Below the pieces are notes generated by a model. The model did not search any database. It was not told the DNA's origin and was given only the letters and a program-made list of their open reading frames with translations. A DNA stretch of 64,000 bases from Leptospira fainei serovar Hurstbridge str. BUT 6 (GTDB lineage Bacteria; Spirochaetota; Leptospiria; Leptospirales; Leptospiraceae): assembly GCF_000306235.2 (NCBI RefSeq), contig NZ_AKWZ02000010.1:1364001-1428000 (forward strand). The letters are read 5' to 3'. This document shows, piece after piece, positions 45,190 through 53,877 of the stretch (positions are counted from its first letter, which is position 1; the number at the start of each line of letters is the position of its first letter). Position numbers and translations under genes: made by a program.

Positions 45190-47789
45190 TTTAACCCAAG
45201 TAATCGGTAAATTTCATTTATATTTACCGAATTTCGGACTCCCATTGCAAGCCGTTCTAAGCTCGATTCCAATTCGTATTTTACGGTAATCCCGCCTAAT
45301 ACTTGCATTCCCTTTCGAAGTCTAATTTTATCGAGAAAGGAGCGACGAAATTCGTCGGCATCAAAAATGCCATGGACGTAAGTTCCCCAGACCCTTCCGT
45401 TTTGATTAGAGTGTCCTAAATGGATTCCATCGTGAGATACGATTACGGTGGGAATCGAATCTTTTACTTCGGTGTTTCCGTGATGGATTTCGTATCCGTA
45501 AACTTCCTTCTCGGAAGGCAAGTGCTTTCCGCTTACCTGCTTGAGAATTTTTTCTTTTTCTAATGTAGTTTCGATCGGTAACAGGCTGAGCCCGTTAGTA
45601 GTTACGGACGCGGATTCGATTTTATAGGGATCGTGTATTTTTGTTCCCAATATCTGATAACCGCCGCAAATTCCGACGATTTCCGTAACACCGTCCCGGG
45701 ACATTTTGAGGATTTTTTCCGAGAACCCTGAAGTTCTTAAGTAATGCATATCGGAGGCAACGTTCTTACTTCCCGGGAGGATTAGCACATCCGGGCTGCC
45801 TAATTCTTGGGCGGATTTTACGATTCTCAATCGAACATCTTCCTCCAATCGTAAAGCATCGGCGTCGGTATGATTGGAAATTCTCGGAGTATCGATTAGA
45901 GCTATATCGATCCTATTTCTTAAGGGGGATTCATCGCTTAAATTTCCCGACTTGAATTCTAAGGAATCTTCTTCCGGCAAACCCAATCCTTCGAAATGCG
46001 GAATAATTCCAAATACGGGTTTATTCGTATATGTTTTCAAATACTGAATTCCAGGATTCAATAGTTCAGGAATTCCCCGGAAACGATTTATTATAAATCC
46101 TGAAACTAATTTTCTTTCCCATTCCGCCATTGTCTCCAAGGAGCCCACCAAAGCTCCAAAGACTCCTCCGTGATCTATGTTCCCGACCAACAGCACTTTG
46201 GCCTGAGCATATTGCGCCATTCTCATATTCACGATGTCGTTTCCTTTTAGGTTCACTTCGGAAACGCTACCTGCTCCTTCTAACACGATTACCTCGAATT
46301 CGTCGGAAAGCGAATCGTAGGATCGCATTACCTGCTCGAAGGCTTTCGGCTTGAAATTGGTATAGTCGCGAAAATCCATCGCTGCTAGCGGCTTTCCGTT
46401 AAGGATAACTTGCGAATCCTTTTCGCTAGAAGGTTTCAGTAAAACCGGATTCATTCTGACATCCGCAGGAACTCCAGCTGCTTGCGCCTGCAAAGCTTGA
46501 GCTCGTCCGATCTCTAATCCATCGACTGTCACGAAGGAATTCAAAGCCATGTTTTGGGATTTAAAAGGTGCGACGCGAATTCCATCTTGTCTCAATATTC
46601 GACAGAAAGCGGCTGTTATTAAACTTTTTCCGACGTTCGACGCGGTTCCTTGTATCATTAGAGCGGGCTTTTTGCGGAGACACGCGGTAAAAACGGAAGG
46701 CAACTTGAGAATTTCCAGAAGCGCTTGAATTAAGAAGCGATTATCATCTTCATTCCGAATGGCAAGACGGAAAAAGCCGGATCCAAGTCCAGGAATCTTT
46801 TCGCAATCGCGAATTGATATTTTATATTTTTCTAATAATTTTTCCTTTAAATCGGTAACGGAAACTTCTGGCGAAGATAATTTAATGAGAAAGAAGTTCG
46901 TTTCACTAGGAAAAACAGTCAGCTGTGAAATTGAATTCAATTGTTCGAAGAAGGGTTTTTTCAGTCGATCGAGTAAATTTCTAGATTGTTCGAAAAATTT
47001 CGGATCTTCCGCGGCTTTCTCGATAACTGACGCCGCTAATCGATTTAAGGACCAAGGTGGAAGTAAATCGGTTAATCTTTCACAAATGTTCGAATCCGCA
47101 ATGCACATTCCCGCCCTCAATCCAGGAATCGATAATATTTTCGTTAAGGACCATAAGATCGCCATGTTGCGGGGGCGGTTCTTTCTAAAAGATTCGGCTC
47201 CCGTGCAGAAATCTAGAAAGGATTCGTCGATTATCCAGAAAGTGTCCGGATATCTTCTCGCTAAATTTTCAATCTTCGTATTATTTAGGAGCCGACCGGT
47301 TGGATTATTCGGATGTCCTAATATGATTAATTTATTTTTTTCGGAATCGGATTTAATAAGCGCTTCTAACCGATCGTAATCCAAATCGAAATTTGCTTCT
47401 TTTTGCGATTCAAGATATTCGAATCGGATCGAGTTTTTTTGCAGGACTCTTTCATAATCGGAATAACTAGGAACCGGCAGAATTGCGTATTCAAATTCCA
47501 TAATTTTAGGGAGGAAGGTTAAAAGCTCGGATGCACCGTTTCCCAAAACGAGTTCGTTCGCCGGGATTCCCCATCCGGTTTCAACGGCGTTTTTGACGGA
47601 TTCGTATCCGATATCCGGATAATAGGCGAGATTGCTGATTTGCGAATTAATTAACGGGCGGAGCCAATCGGGAAATCCTAGAGGATTTAAGTTGGCCGAA
47701 AAATCGAGGATCTCTTCGCGACTACAAGCGAGTCGTTTGGCGAGGCTATCGATGTTGCCTCCATGAGTTCGTGAGTTGGATTCTTCCAT
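45186..47789 (-). CDS. Fused threonine-phosphate decarboxylase and adenosylcobyric acid synthase (CobD-CbiP)
   Basis: 867 residues. Residues 1-365 are a fold type I PLP aminotransferase-like enzyme (HGGNIDSLAKRL, FSANLNPLG, GNGASELL, PNNPTGR, PLP Lys217 in SLTK) matching L-threonine-O-3-phosphate decarboxylase. From 374 a CbiP/CobQ amidotransferase follows: P-loop GTASNVGKS (381-389), SQNMALNSFV, GNIDHGGVFG, and a glutaminase loop GICGGYQ with a C-terminal His (YVHGIFD). The first half makes aminopropanol phosphate and the second amidates the corrin ring, two inputs to the CbiB step encoded next. The fusion is the notable point. Confidence 0.93.
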   Translation of the reverse strand: MEESNSRTHGGNIDSLAKRLACSREEILDFSANLNPLGFPDWLRPLINSQISNLAYYPDIGYESVKNAVETGWGIPANELVLGNGASELLTFLPKIMEFEYAILPVPSYSDYERVLQKNSIRFEYLESQKEANFDLDYDRLEALIKSDSEKNKLIILGHPNNPTGRLLNNTKIENLARRYPDTFWIIDESFLDFCTGAESFRKNRPRNMAILWSLTKILSIPGLRAGMCIADSNICERLTDLLPPWSLNRLAASVIEKAAEDPKFFEQSRNLLDRLKKPFFEQLNSISQLTVFPSETNFFLIKLSSPEVSVTDLKEKLLEKYKISIRDCEKIPGLGSGFFRLAIRNEDDNRFLIQALLEILKLPSVFTACLRKKPALMIQGTASNVGKSLITAAFCRILRQDGIRVAPFKSQNMALNSFVTVDGLEIGRAQALQAQAAGVPADVRMNPVLLKPSSEKDSQVILNGKPLAAMDFRDYTNFKPKAFEQVMRSYDSLSDEFEVIVLEGAGSVSEVNLKGNDIVNMRMAQYAQAKVLLVGNIDHGGVFGALVGSLETMAEWERKLVSGFIINRFRGIPELLNPGIQYLKTYTNKPVFGIIPHFEGLGLPEEDSLEFKSGNLSDESPLRNRIDIALIDTPRISNHTDADALRLEEDVRLRIVKSAQELGSPDVLILPGSKNVASDMHYLRTSGFSEKILKMSRDGVTEIVGICGGYQILGTKIHDPYKIESASVTTNGLSLLPIETTLEKEKILKQVSGKHLPSEKEVYGYEIHHGNTEVKDSIPTVIVSHDGIHLGHSNQNGRVWGTYVHGIFDADEFRRSFLDKIRLRKGMQVLGGITVKYELESSLERLAMGVRNSVNINEIYRLLGLK

Positions 47790-47794
47790 TTCGG

Positions 47795-48352
47795 TTAAGC
47801 CTCCACCTGCTTTAGTTTAATCGGAATTCCGCTTATCAGAAGAAAGACTTCGTCCGCCTCCGCTGCGACGATTTGGTTGCAGGTCCCCAGTAAGTCCCTA
47901 TAAATTCTGATTAAGGGTGATTCAGGAACCACGCCCAATCCGATTTCATTCGATACAAAAATCACTTTGCCTGGAAAACTTGAGCGGGCAGCATTCAAAA
48001 ATTTTACTGTCGCTTCCCGAATCAAGGATTCGTCCAAGACGCGATTCTCGTTTTGGTATTTGAACAATAGGTTATTGATCCAAAGGCTTAGGCAATCAAC
48101 CAATACGACTTTTGATTCCTTCGATGAAAGATTACGAAATACGTTATATAATTCTAAAGGTTCTTCTATCGTTTCCCAATTTTGGTCTTTTCTTTCTTCC
48201 CGATGCTTTTGGATTCTTTGGTCCATTTCATCGTCGATTTTGGGACAGGTTGCTACAAAGATTTTGCTACCAGTAAGTGCATTGCTATTTTCTAATGCAA
48301 ATCGGCTTTTTCCGCTTCGGCAACCGCCGGTTATGAAGCTTATGTCGGCCAT
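47795..48352 (-). CDS. cobU: Adenosylcobinamide kinase/guanylyltransferase
   Basis: 185 residues from ATG 48350-48352, with GGAGG just upstream; an ATG 24 bp earlier lacks a site. P-loop GGCRSGKS (9-16), ATCPKIDDEMDQRIQKHREER, VDCLSLWINNLL and SNEIGLGVVPESPLIRIYRD are typical of CobU/CobP. It phosphorylates and then guanylylates adenosylcobinamide. Start overlaps the preceding gene. Confidence 0.94.
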   Translation of the reverse strand: MADISFITGGCRSGKSRFALENSNALTGSKIFVATCPKIDDEMDQRIQKHREERKDQNWETIEEPLELYNVFRNLSSKESKVVLVDCLSLWINNLLFKYQNENRVLDESLIREATVKFLNAARSSFPGKVIFVSNEIGLGVVPESPLIRIYRDLLGTCNQIVAAEADEVFLLISGIPIKLKQVEA

Positions 48353-48981
48353 TCTCCCTCCGAGTGTCTCCCCCATTTATTTAAGCCGATGAGTGAAGCA
48401 GTTCCGTTACTATAGATTTCTAAAATTGAGCAGGAGCCGCTAAATAATCGAAACTTTATGTATTCGCTCGGTGCGAGTTCTAAAAGAATGCAGAGAAGAA
48501 CGGACAAAATTCCTCCGTGCGATATCAGAACGATATTAGATCTAAGGGAAAACTCGTTTAAGATTATTTCCTTAACTCCATGAACCCTTTTCAGAAAAGA
48601 AGAAATTTTTTCGCCTTCCGGAAAAGCAAGAGTCGGATCGAACTCGGCAAATCGACGGAAATTTTCCGGATATGAACGATGCATCTCTCCGAAAGAACGG
48701 TTTTTCCATATTCCGAAATTAAGTTCCTCTAATTCGTTTAAAAACATCGCCGAATTCTTGTATTCAAACTCCATACTTTTCCAAGTTTCGACGCAGCATT
48801 GCATGGCGCTTACTATAAAGAGAGTTTCATCTACGTTTATATATTCTAAAAGTTCAGCGCCTATCCTTTGAGCCTCTTTTTTTCCGTCCGGAGAGAGTCG
48901 TCGACCATCGTTTCCGGGAAAGCAATTCTTCTGGTCATTATCGATCTGTGGATGGCGTATTAGAAAAAGAGAACGTTTCAC
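48340..48981 (-). CDS. Histidine phosphatase family protein (second CobC-like copy)
   Basis: 213 residues from GTG 48979-48981, which overlaps the cbiZ stop and has AGG 6 nt upstream; ATG 49015-49017 with GGAG is an alternative. Motifs: FLIRHPQID (His nucleophile, with Gln for the usual Glu/Thr), LEELNFGIWKNRSFGEM, ISHGGILSVLL. It has an unusual SAMQCCVETW where family members carry SxxxRAxQTA. It may be a diverged alpha-ribazole phosphatase or act on another phosphate in the pathway. Confidence 0.8.
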   Translation of the reverse strand: MKRSLFLIRHPQIDNDQKNCFPGNDGRRLSPDGKKEAQRIGAELLEYINVDETLFIVSAMQCCVETWKSMEFEYKNSAMFLNELEELNFGIWKNRSFGEMHRSYPENFRRFAEFDPTLAFPEGEKISSFLKRVHGVKEIILNEFSLRSNIVLISHGGILSVLLCILLELAPSEYIKFRLFSGSCSILEIYSNGTASLIGLNKWGRHSEGEWPT

Positions 48982-49670
48982 ATTGTACCTGTGCTTACCT
49001 TGTTTGCCAGTTTCCATTTTTCTACTCCGACTTGCACGGCTTGGTAGGCAGAGCTTCCGATTAAATGGCCGATATCGGTATGTTTTCCCGCGTAAATATG
49101 ACATTCCTTCGCCTCAGGAGATACGATTCCGATGCAATCAGTTCCGGTTCCGGTAGCAGGTTGAAATCCTGAAATACTTTGAACGTTTCCTTCCAAAATG
49201 GCGAGTGTTCTTGCTTCGGTAGCAATTGAAACGGCCTCGATAGATGCGGATAAATTTAAAGGAACTGAGGTTTGAACGAGCAGATTGATTGTGCCATAAT
49301 TTTCATGGAAGAGATGGGGTTCTCCGACCCGTACCGCATTTCCTAAACCGACAGTCGAGACGCAGCGGACCCATAGTTTTTCAAATCTACAAATTCTTTC
49401 CGTATAAGCGAATAGAGAAGCGCTAGTTAAAAAACCTATGCTATTTATCTCTCGTCCGGTTTCGATAAGTCGATTTCTATAATGCTCGGTCGGGTTTAAC
49501 CCAGGGGGGAGATCTTCATTCGAAACTCTGAGCCAGGTTGCGCTCCTCGTTCGTGTCCAACCTCCGCCTAAGACCGTCCAGCTTAACGCCGAATGCATTT
49601 CTTGCAGGTCGATATCTAACCAAGTTCCGTCCGTCTTAATTGTAGATTGTTCAAGTTCGAGAGATTTCAA
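48978..49670 (-). CDS. cbiZ: Adenosylcobinamide amidohydrolase
   Basis: About 230 residues. TTG 49668-49670 overlaps the cbiA stop as TTGA and is my chosen start; TTG 49686-49688 is possible, and no ATG is near. CbiZ signatures: LSWTVLGGGWTRTRSATWLRV, GFLTSASLFAYTER, VGLGNAVRVGEP, and GTGTDC followed by YAGKHTDIGHLIG. CbiZ cleaves the aminopropanol side chain from imported adenosyl-pseudocobalamin or cobinamide so that it can be rebuilt. Its presence adds salvage to a de novo operon. Confidence 0.9.
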   Translation of the reverse strand: MKSLELEQSTIKTDGTWLDIDLQEMHSALSWTVLGGGWTRTRSATWLRVSNEDLPPGLNPTEHYRNRLIETGREINSIGFLTSASLFAYTERICRFEKLWVRCVSTVGLGNAVRVGEPHLFHENYGTINLLVQTSVPLNLSASIEAVSIATEARTLAILEGNVQSISGFQPATGTGTDCIGIVSPEAKECHIYAGKHTDIGHLIGSSAYQAVQVGVEKWKLANKVSTGTM

Positions 49671-51055
49671 GATGACTTTCTCGCACAAGCAGCAACGAAA
49701 TTTTCAGGGATGCTCGGATTGGATGCCCAGTGTGCATGAACATAAGAACCTAATATGTTTCGATCCGAATATCCTTCTAAAGAAGTCGTTTCGCCTTTTC
49801 TTTTTCGAATTTTATAAAGTAGTTTTACGTTTTTATCCTGCTTAATCTCTAAGTTCGAATAACGGAATTGATGACCTCGAAATCTCGTCCCAGCGGGACC
49901 GAGCACGGATGACCCTTCGATACTGACTTCCGTATAACCTAGAGCCTGTAATTTCTCATGCATTCTTACTTTAGCCGGAATCAATCCGACCATCGGAAAC
50001 GAATCACCGTTTAGGGTTTCGATCTCTTCCGACAAATACATAAGTCCACCGCATTCCGCGTATATTGGCAGCCCTTTCATTCCTAATTCATGAATTTCCA
50101 TTAAAAGGGTTTTATTAGTCGATAGTTCGGAGGCAAACAGTTCGGGATAACCGCCTCCGATATAAATGCCGTCTATTTGCGGAAGCTTAGAATCCGAAAT
50201 CGGGGAGAAGGGAATTAACTCCGCACCGGCCATCTTCAATCTTCGCAAATTATCTTCATAATAGAAATGGAATGCATTATCTTTCGCAAATCCGATTCTG
50301 CATTTATATGAATTGTTGGGTCGACCTGTTTCCGACTCAAGAGTGATAGGCGTGTACAGTTTTTCAGAAGCAATCGCCCAGATTTTATCCAAATCAAACC
50401 AAGTTTCGCATAAATCACCCCAATAAGCGAGCTTGCTATCTTCTATCCCGGCTTCTTGCGCGCTATGGAGTCCCAAATGTCTTTCCGGAAAGGAGTAATT
50501 CGGAGACTTGGGAAATCCTCCTACCAAAGGAAGAAAAGGATCCAGCGCGGAGCTCAAAATTTCTCGATGCCCATGGCTACCTATGAAATTGGTAATCACT
50601 CCGCTGACTTCTAAATTCGCATCAAAATTCTTTAATCCTATGGCGAGGGCAGCGACTGTGCGAGCCATTCCGCCGGCATTTAATACGATTAGGGTTGGCG
50701 CCTCCAACCATTTAGCGATTTCAGCGCTTGATCCCGCTTCTCCTATGGGCGATGCACCGTCGAAGAGACCCATGACTCCTTCTATTATCGCAATATCGCT
50801 TCCGGCACTGGCTGCTTGAAAAGTTTTTAATACTGCTTCTCGACCCATCAACCAACCGTCTAAGTTCTGACAAGCGACTCCGGCGACTAGAGTGTGATAT
50901 GTCGGATCTAGATAATCGGGTCCGCACTTGAACGTCGAAACCTTCATGCCTCGTCTTTTGAAAGCTTGAGATAACGCGAGCACCGTTGTTGTTTTTCCGA
51001 CGCCGCTGCCGGAGCCGGCAATCAGGATTCTGGGAATGTTCGGTAATTTTTCCAA
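49667..51055 (-). CDS. cbiA: Cobyrinic acid a,c-diamide synthase
   Basis: 462 residues. N-terminal ATP-binding domain with GSGSGVGKTT (about 14-23), FKCGPDYLDPTYH, NLDGWLM, EGVMGLFDG. C-terminal glutaminase with YIGGGYPELFA and YAECGGLMYL (nucleophile Cys) and a late His in SYVHAHW. It amidates the a and c side chains of cobyrinate. Confidence 0.95.
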   Translation of the reverse strand: MEKLPNIPRILIAGSGSGVGKTTTVLALSQAFKRRGMKVSTFKCGPDYLDPTYHTLVAGVACQNLDGWLMGREAVLKTFQAASAGSDIAIIEGVMGLFDGASPIGEAGSSAEIAKWLEAPTLIVLNAGGMARTVAALAIGLKNFDANLEVSGVITNFIGSHGHREILSSALDPFLPLVGGFPKSPNYSFPERHLGLHSAQEAGIEDSKLAYWGDLCETWFDLDKIWAIASEKLYTPITLESETGRPNNSYKCRIGFAKDNAFHFYYEDNLRRLKMAGAELIPFSPISDSKLPQIDGIYIGGGYPELFASELSTNKTLLMEIHELGMKGLPIYAECGGLMYLSEEIETLNGDSFPMVGLIPAKVRMHEKLQALGYTEVSIEGSSVLGPAGTRFRGHQFRYSNLEIKQDKNVKLLYKIRKRKGETTSLEGYSDRNILGSYVHAHWASNPSIPENFVAACARKSS

Positions 51056-51063
51056 TTGTCCTC

Positions 51064-51600
51064 TTAAAAGTCGATTCCAGCCTGGGCTTTTATCCCTTTA
51101 TGAAACGGATGCTTGACTGCTTCGATCTTGCTTACGAGATCCGCCTGCTCAAGTAGGAGTTCCGGGCAATTTCTTCCCGTTAGAACAATATGAACGTGAG
51201 TAGGTCGCGCTTCGAATACGTCGGAGGCTTCCCGGACGCTTATCCATCCGAAATGAAAGGCATAGGTAATTTCATCTAGGACGACTAACGCGTGCTCTCC
51301 GCCTAATATCATTTTTTTTGATAATTCCCAAGCTGCGAGAGCCGCCTTTTTATCCTTATCCAGATCTTCGCTATCCCATGTGAATCCGAGTCCCATGACA
51401 TAAAAATCCAATCCTGGAATTTTTTTTGCGAATTTTCTCTCGCCCGTTTCCCACTTTCCCTTAATGAACTGAACTATCCCGCAGCGCATACCTCTTCCGA
51501 GAGATCTGAATATCATTCCCAATGCTGCGGTGGTTTTCCCTTTACCTTCGCCAGTATTAACGATCATTAATCCGCGACGTTCTTTAGCCGAAATTTCCAT
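51064..51600 (-). CDS. cobO: Cob(I)yrinic acid a,c-diamide adenosyltransferase (CobO/BtuR)
   Basis: 178 residues. P-loop GEGKGKTTAALG (18-29), VQFIKGKWETGE, HALVVLDEITYAFHFGW and VHIVLTGRNCPELLLEQADLVSKIEAVKHPFHKGIKAQAGIDF fit CobA/CobO/BtuR. Transfers the adenosyl group of ATP to cobalt. It lies 2 bp from cbiF and 8 bp from cbiA. Confidence 0.95.
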   Translation of the reverse strand: MEISAKERRGLMIVNTGEGKGKTTAALGMIFRSLGRGMRCGIVQFIKGKWETGERKFAKKIPGLDFYVMGLGFTWDSEDLDKDKKAALAAWELSKKMILGGEHALVVLDEITYAFHFGWISVREASDVFEARPTHVHIVLTGRNCPELLLEQADLVSKIEAVKHPFHKGIKAQAGIDF

Positions 51601-51602
51601 AC

Positions 51603-52400
51603 TTAACCCGGTAGAGATGAATCGATCGGAACATGATTCGGTGATTTCGTTTTCTTCCTAAATTTATGGGAAAAATCGGGGGAATACAATCGAGAATCCG
51701 CAAAGTCGTGGCAGTCCAAAACTCGTCCGACAAAGACGATTGCTGTTGCGTTGATTTTTTCCGCTTTAGCTTTCTCCGAAATATCGGATAACGTTCCCAA
51801 TACGATTTTCTGCTCCGGCCAGGATGCCTTTTGAACTACGGCAACGGGGCAATCTTCACCGTAATAAGGGATAAGTCGCTCTGTAATTTTTCTAAGCAGA
51901 AGTGCGCTCAAGAAAAAGACAAGAGTTGCGCCCGATTGAGCTAAAACTTCCAATTTTTCTTTTGGAGGCATCGGCGTTCGACCTTCCGCTCTAGTGATAA
52001 TGACTGTTTGCGATATTTCGGGAAGAGTAAGTTCCTTGTTTAAAGCTGCCGCGGCCGCGGTAAAAGAGGAAACCCCGGGAATGATTTCATAAGGAATTCC
52101 TAATTCGTCCATTCTTCGCATCTGCTCCGCCGTCGATCCGAAAATCGCAGGATCGCCCGTATGAACTCTTGCCACGTCCTGGTCTTTTTCGAAAGCTTCC
52201 TTTAAAACTTGGATGATTTCATCCAATGTCATACCGGAAGAATCGATTATTTTTGCATCAGGATTTGCCATGCCGATCACTTTTGCTGGAACTAGAGAAC
52301 CGGTGTAGAGTACGATAGGACTCGTTTCGATCCGTTTTGCCCCTTTTATCGTTATTAGTTCAGGATCGCCCGGTCCTGCTCCGATGATGTAAACTTTCAT
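51603..52400 (-). CDS. cbiF: (Cobalt-)precorrin-4 C11-methyltransferase
   Basis: 265 residues. Tetrapyrrole methylase with IGAGPGDPELITIKGAKRI, LYTGSLVP, RVHTGDPAIFGSTAEQM, IIPGVSSFTAAAA and the CbiF/CobM-specific ITRAEGRTPMP. Methylates C11 with SAM. A short basic tail follows the domain. Confidence 0.95.
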   Translation of the reverse strand: MKVYIIGAGPGDPELITIKGAKRIETSPIVLYTGSLVPAKVIGMANPDAKIIDSSGMTLDEIIQVLKEAFEKDQDVARVHTGDPAIFGSTAEQMRRMDELGIPYEIIPGVSSFTAAAAALNKELTLPEISQTVIITRAEGRTPMPPKEKLEVLAQSGATLVFFLSALLLRKITERLIPYYGEDCPVAVVQKASWPEQKIVLGTLSDISEKAKAEKINATAIVFVGRVLDCHDFADSRLYSPDFSHKFRKKTKSPNHVPIDSSLPG

Positions 52401-52410
52401 AATAAATTTC

Positions 52411-53877
52411 TCATGAACATTTTAATAGTTCGTCTCGAACAATTGTCCAAATCGGCTTCGGTAGAGACGATAGCCAACTCAAATCCCAATATTCCGATTC
52501 ATTCCAAATAACCTTATCGCTTGAATCCTGCAGCAATGTCGTAATTCTTTCGCTAATCGACGAATTACGATAAACCGCAAATCTATCATAAAGGTCCTCG
52601 GGAGTCGTTTTTAACGGAACTATGAATTGAAAAAAATTCGCTTGTGCAAGCTTCGAATCCGTTACGGTAAGCTTGGCCCAGTGGAGAGTCTGGTCTTCCA
52701 TATGGGAAAAACCGAAATCCTCGAATCGGCAAGGTCGTTTAAGCTTTCCGATTAAATAATATTCCCCGTTCGATTCGTATAAAAGGGCTCCGGCAAGCCT
52801 TCCGATCTTACCGAAATCGTTAATCTCTTCCTTTAGCGTCGACGTTTTCGTCGAGGGCGATTTAACGGATTGAACGAATCGTAAAGCATTCAGCGCGGAT
52901 ACTACCGAGGAATCCTGTCCAGAATGCTCGACTTTAGTTTCTTGCACGGTCGGTTCTTCCGGTTCTATAACCGAAGTACTAGCTCGAACGAATGCATTCG
53001 GTATTTTAGTAATATTTAAAGTTCTATCGCCGTTCGAAGCGCTTGATTTTTCTGATAAATCGCCTTCGGTTCTTAATGAAAATCCTTTTCTCTGGCCGTT
53101 CTGTATCTCGCCACTCTCCAAAGAATATTTATTCGAGTAGCCTCGTGGGGTTATGAAAAATCCCTCATAAATAAAGCTATTGGATGATCCGACGATAACC
53201 GTTGTATTCATCCCGATTTCAAAATCTAGGAAATGATCCAAATCGGATAGGACGACGTTTTGTTGTTTCCGATAAGCGCTTTTGATAAGCGCAACGGGAG
53301 TGTTACCCGGTCTGTATTGACTGATAATACGAGTCGCTTCGAGAATCTGTCTTTGTCTTCGTCCGGAAGCGGGATTATACAATGAAATTACGAAGTCGCC
53401 TTTAGCGGCAGAATCGATTCGCTTTGCGATAATGGGCCAGGGAGTGAGTAGATCCGAAAGAGAAATTCGGCAAGAGTCATGTACTAGAGGAGCTCCAACG
53501 AGAGAGGCGCATGAATTATCCGCACTGATTCCCGGAAAGATTCGAACTTCGGGAGAATCCCCCCGCTTCCATCCGATTTTTCGCAGTACTTCAAACACTA
53601 AGCCGGCCATTCCATAAACCCCCGCGTCGCCGGATGAAATAAGAGCGACGATCTTACCGTTAGCGGCAGCCTCAACTGCAGCTTGGGCTCGCCCTATCTC
53701 TTCGGTCATTCCCGTTCTTGTGACTTGTTTTCCCGTTAATAGATGACGGACTAGGCCGATGTACGTCGAGTAACCGATCACATATTCAGCTTCGTTGATC
53801 GCTTCGAGTGCGGCCGGCGTTATGTGTTCGTCTCTTCCCGGACCGATTCCGACCAAATTTAGTTTTCCTCGCGTCAT
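52411..53877 (-). CDS. cbiH: (Cobalt-)precorrin-3B C17-methyltransferase with long C-terminal extension
   Basis: 488 residues. Residues 1-245 are a CbiH/CobJ methylase (LVGIGPGRDEHITPAALEAI, EYVIGYSTYI, ISSGDAGVYGMAGLV, FPGISADNSCASLVGAPLVHDSCRISLSDLLTPW, FVISLYNPASGRR). About 240 extra residues follow: a low-complexity linker, then a domain (about 350-488: GRLAGALLYESNGEYYLIG, FEDFGFSHMEDQTLHWAK) that I do not recognise. It has no cysteine cluster, so it is not the Fe-S extension described for CbiH60. Confidence 0.93.
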   Translation of the reverse strand: MTRGKLNLVGIGPGRDEHITPAALEAINEAEYVIGYSTYIGLVRHLLTGKQVTRTGMTEEIGRAQAAVEAAANGKIVALISSGDAGVYGMAGLVFEVLRKIGWKRGDSPEVRIFPGISADNSCASLVGAPLVHDSCRISLSDLLTPWPIIAKRIDSAAKGDFVISLYNPASGRRQRQILEATRIISQYRPGNTPVALIKSAYRKQQNVVLSDLDHFLDFEIGMNTTVIVGSSNSFIYEGFFITPRGYSNKYSLESGEIQNGQRKGFSLRTEGDLSEKSSASNGDRTLNITKIPNAFVRASTSVIEPEEPTVQETKVEHSGQDSSVVSALNALRFVQSVKSPSTKTSTLKEEINDFGKIGRLAGALLYESNGEYYLIGKLKRPCRFEDFGFSHMEDQTLHWAKLTVTDSKLAQANFFQFIVPLKTTPEDLYDRFAVYRNSSISERITTLLQDSSDKVIWNESEYWDLSWLSSLPKPIWTIVRDELLKCS

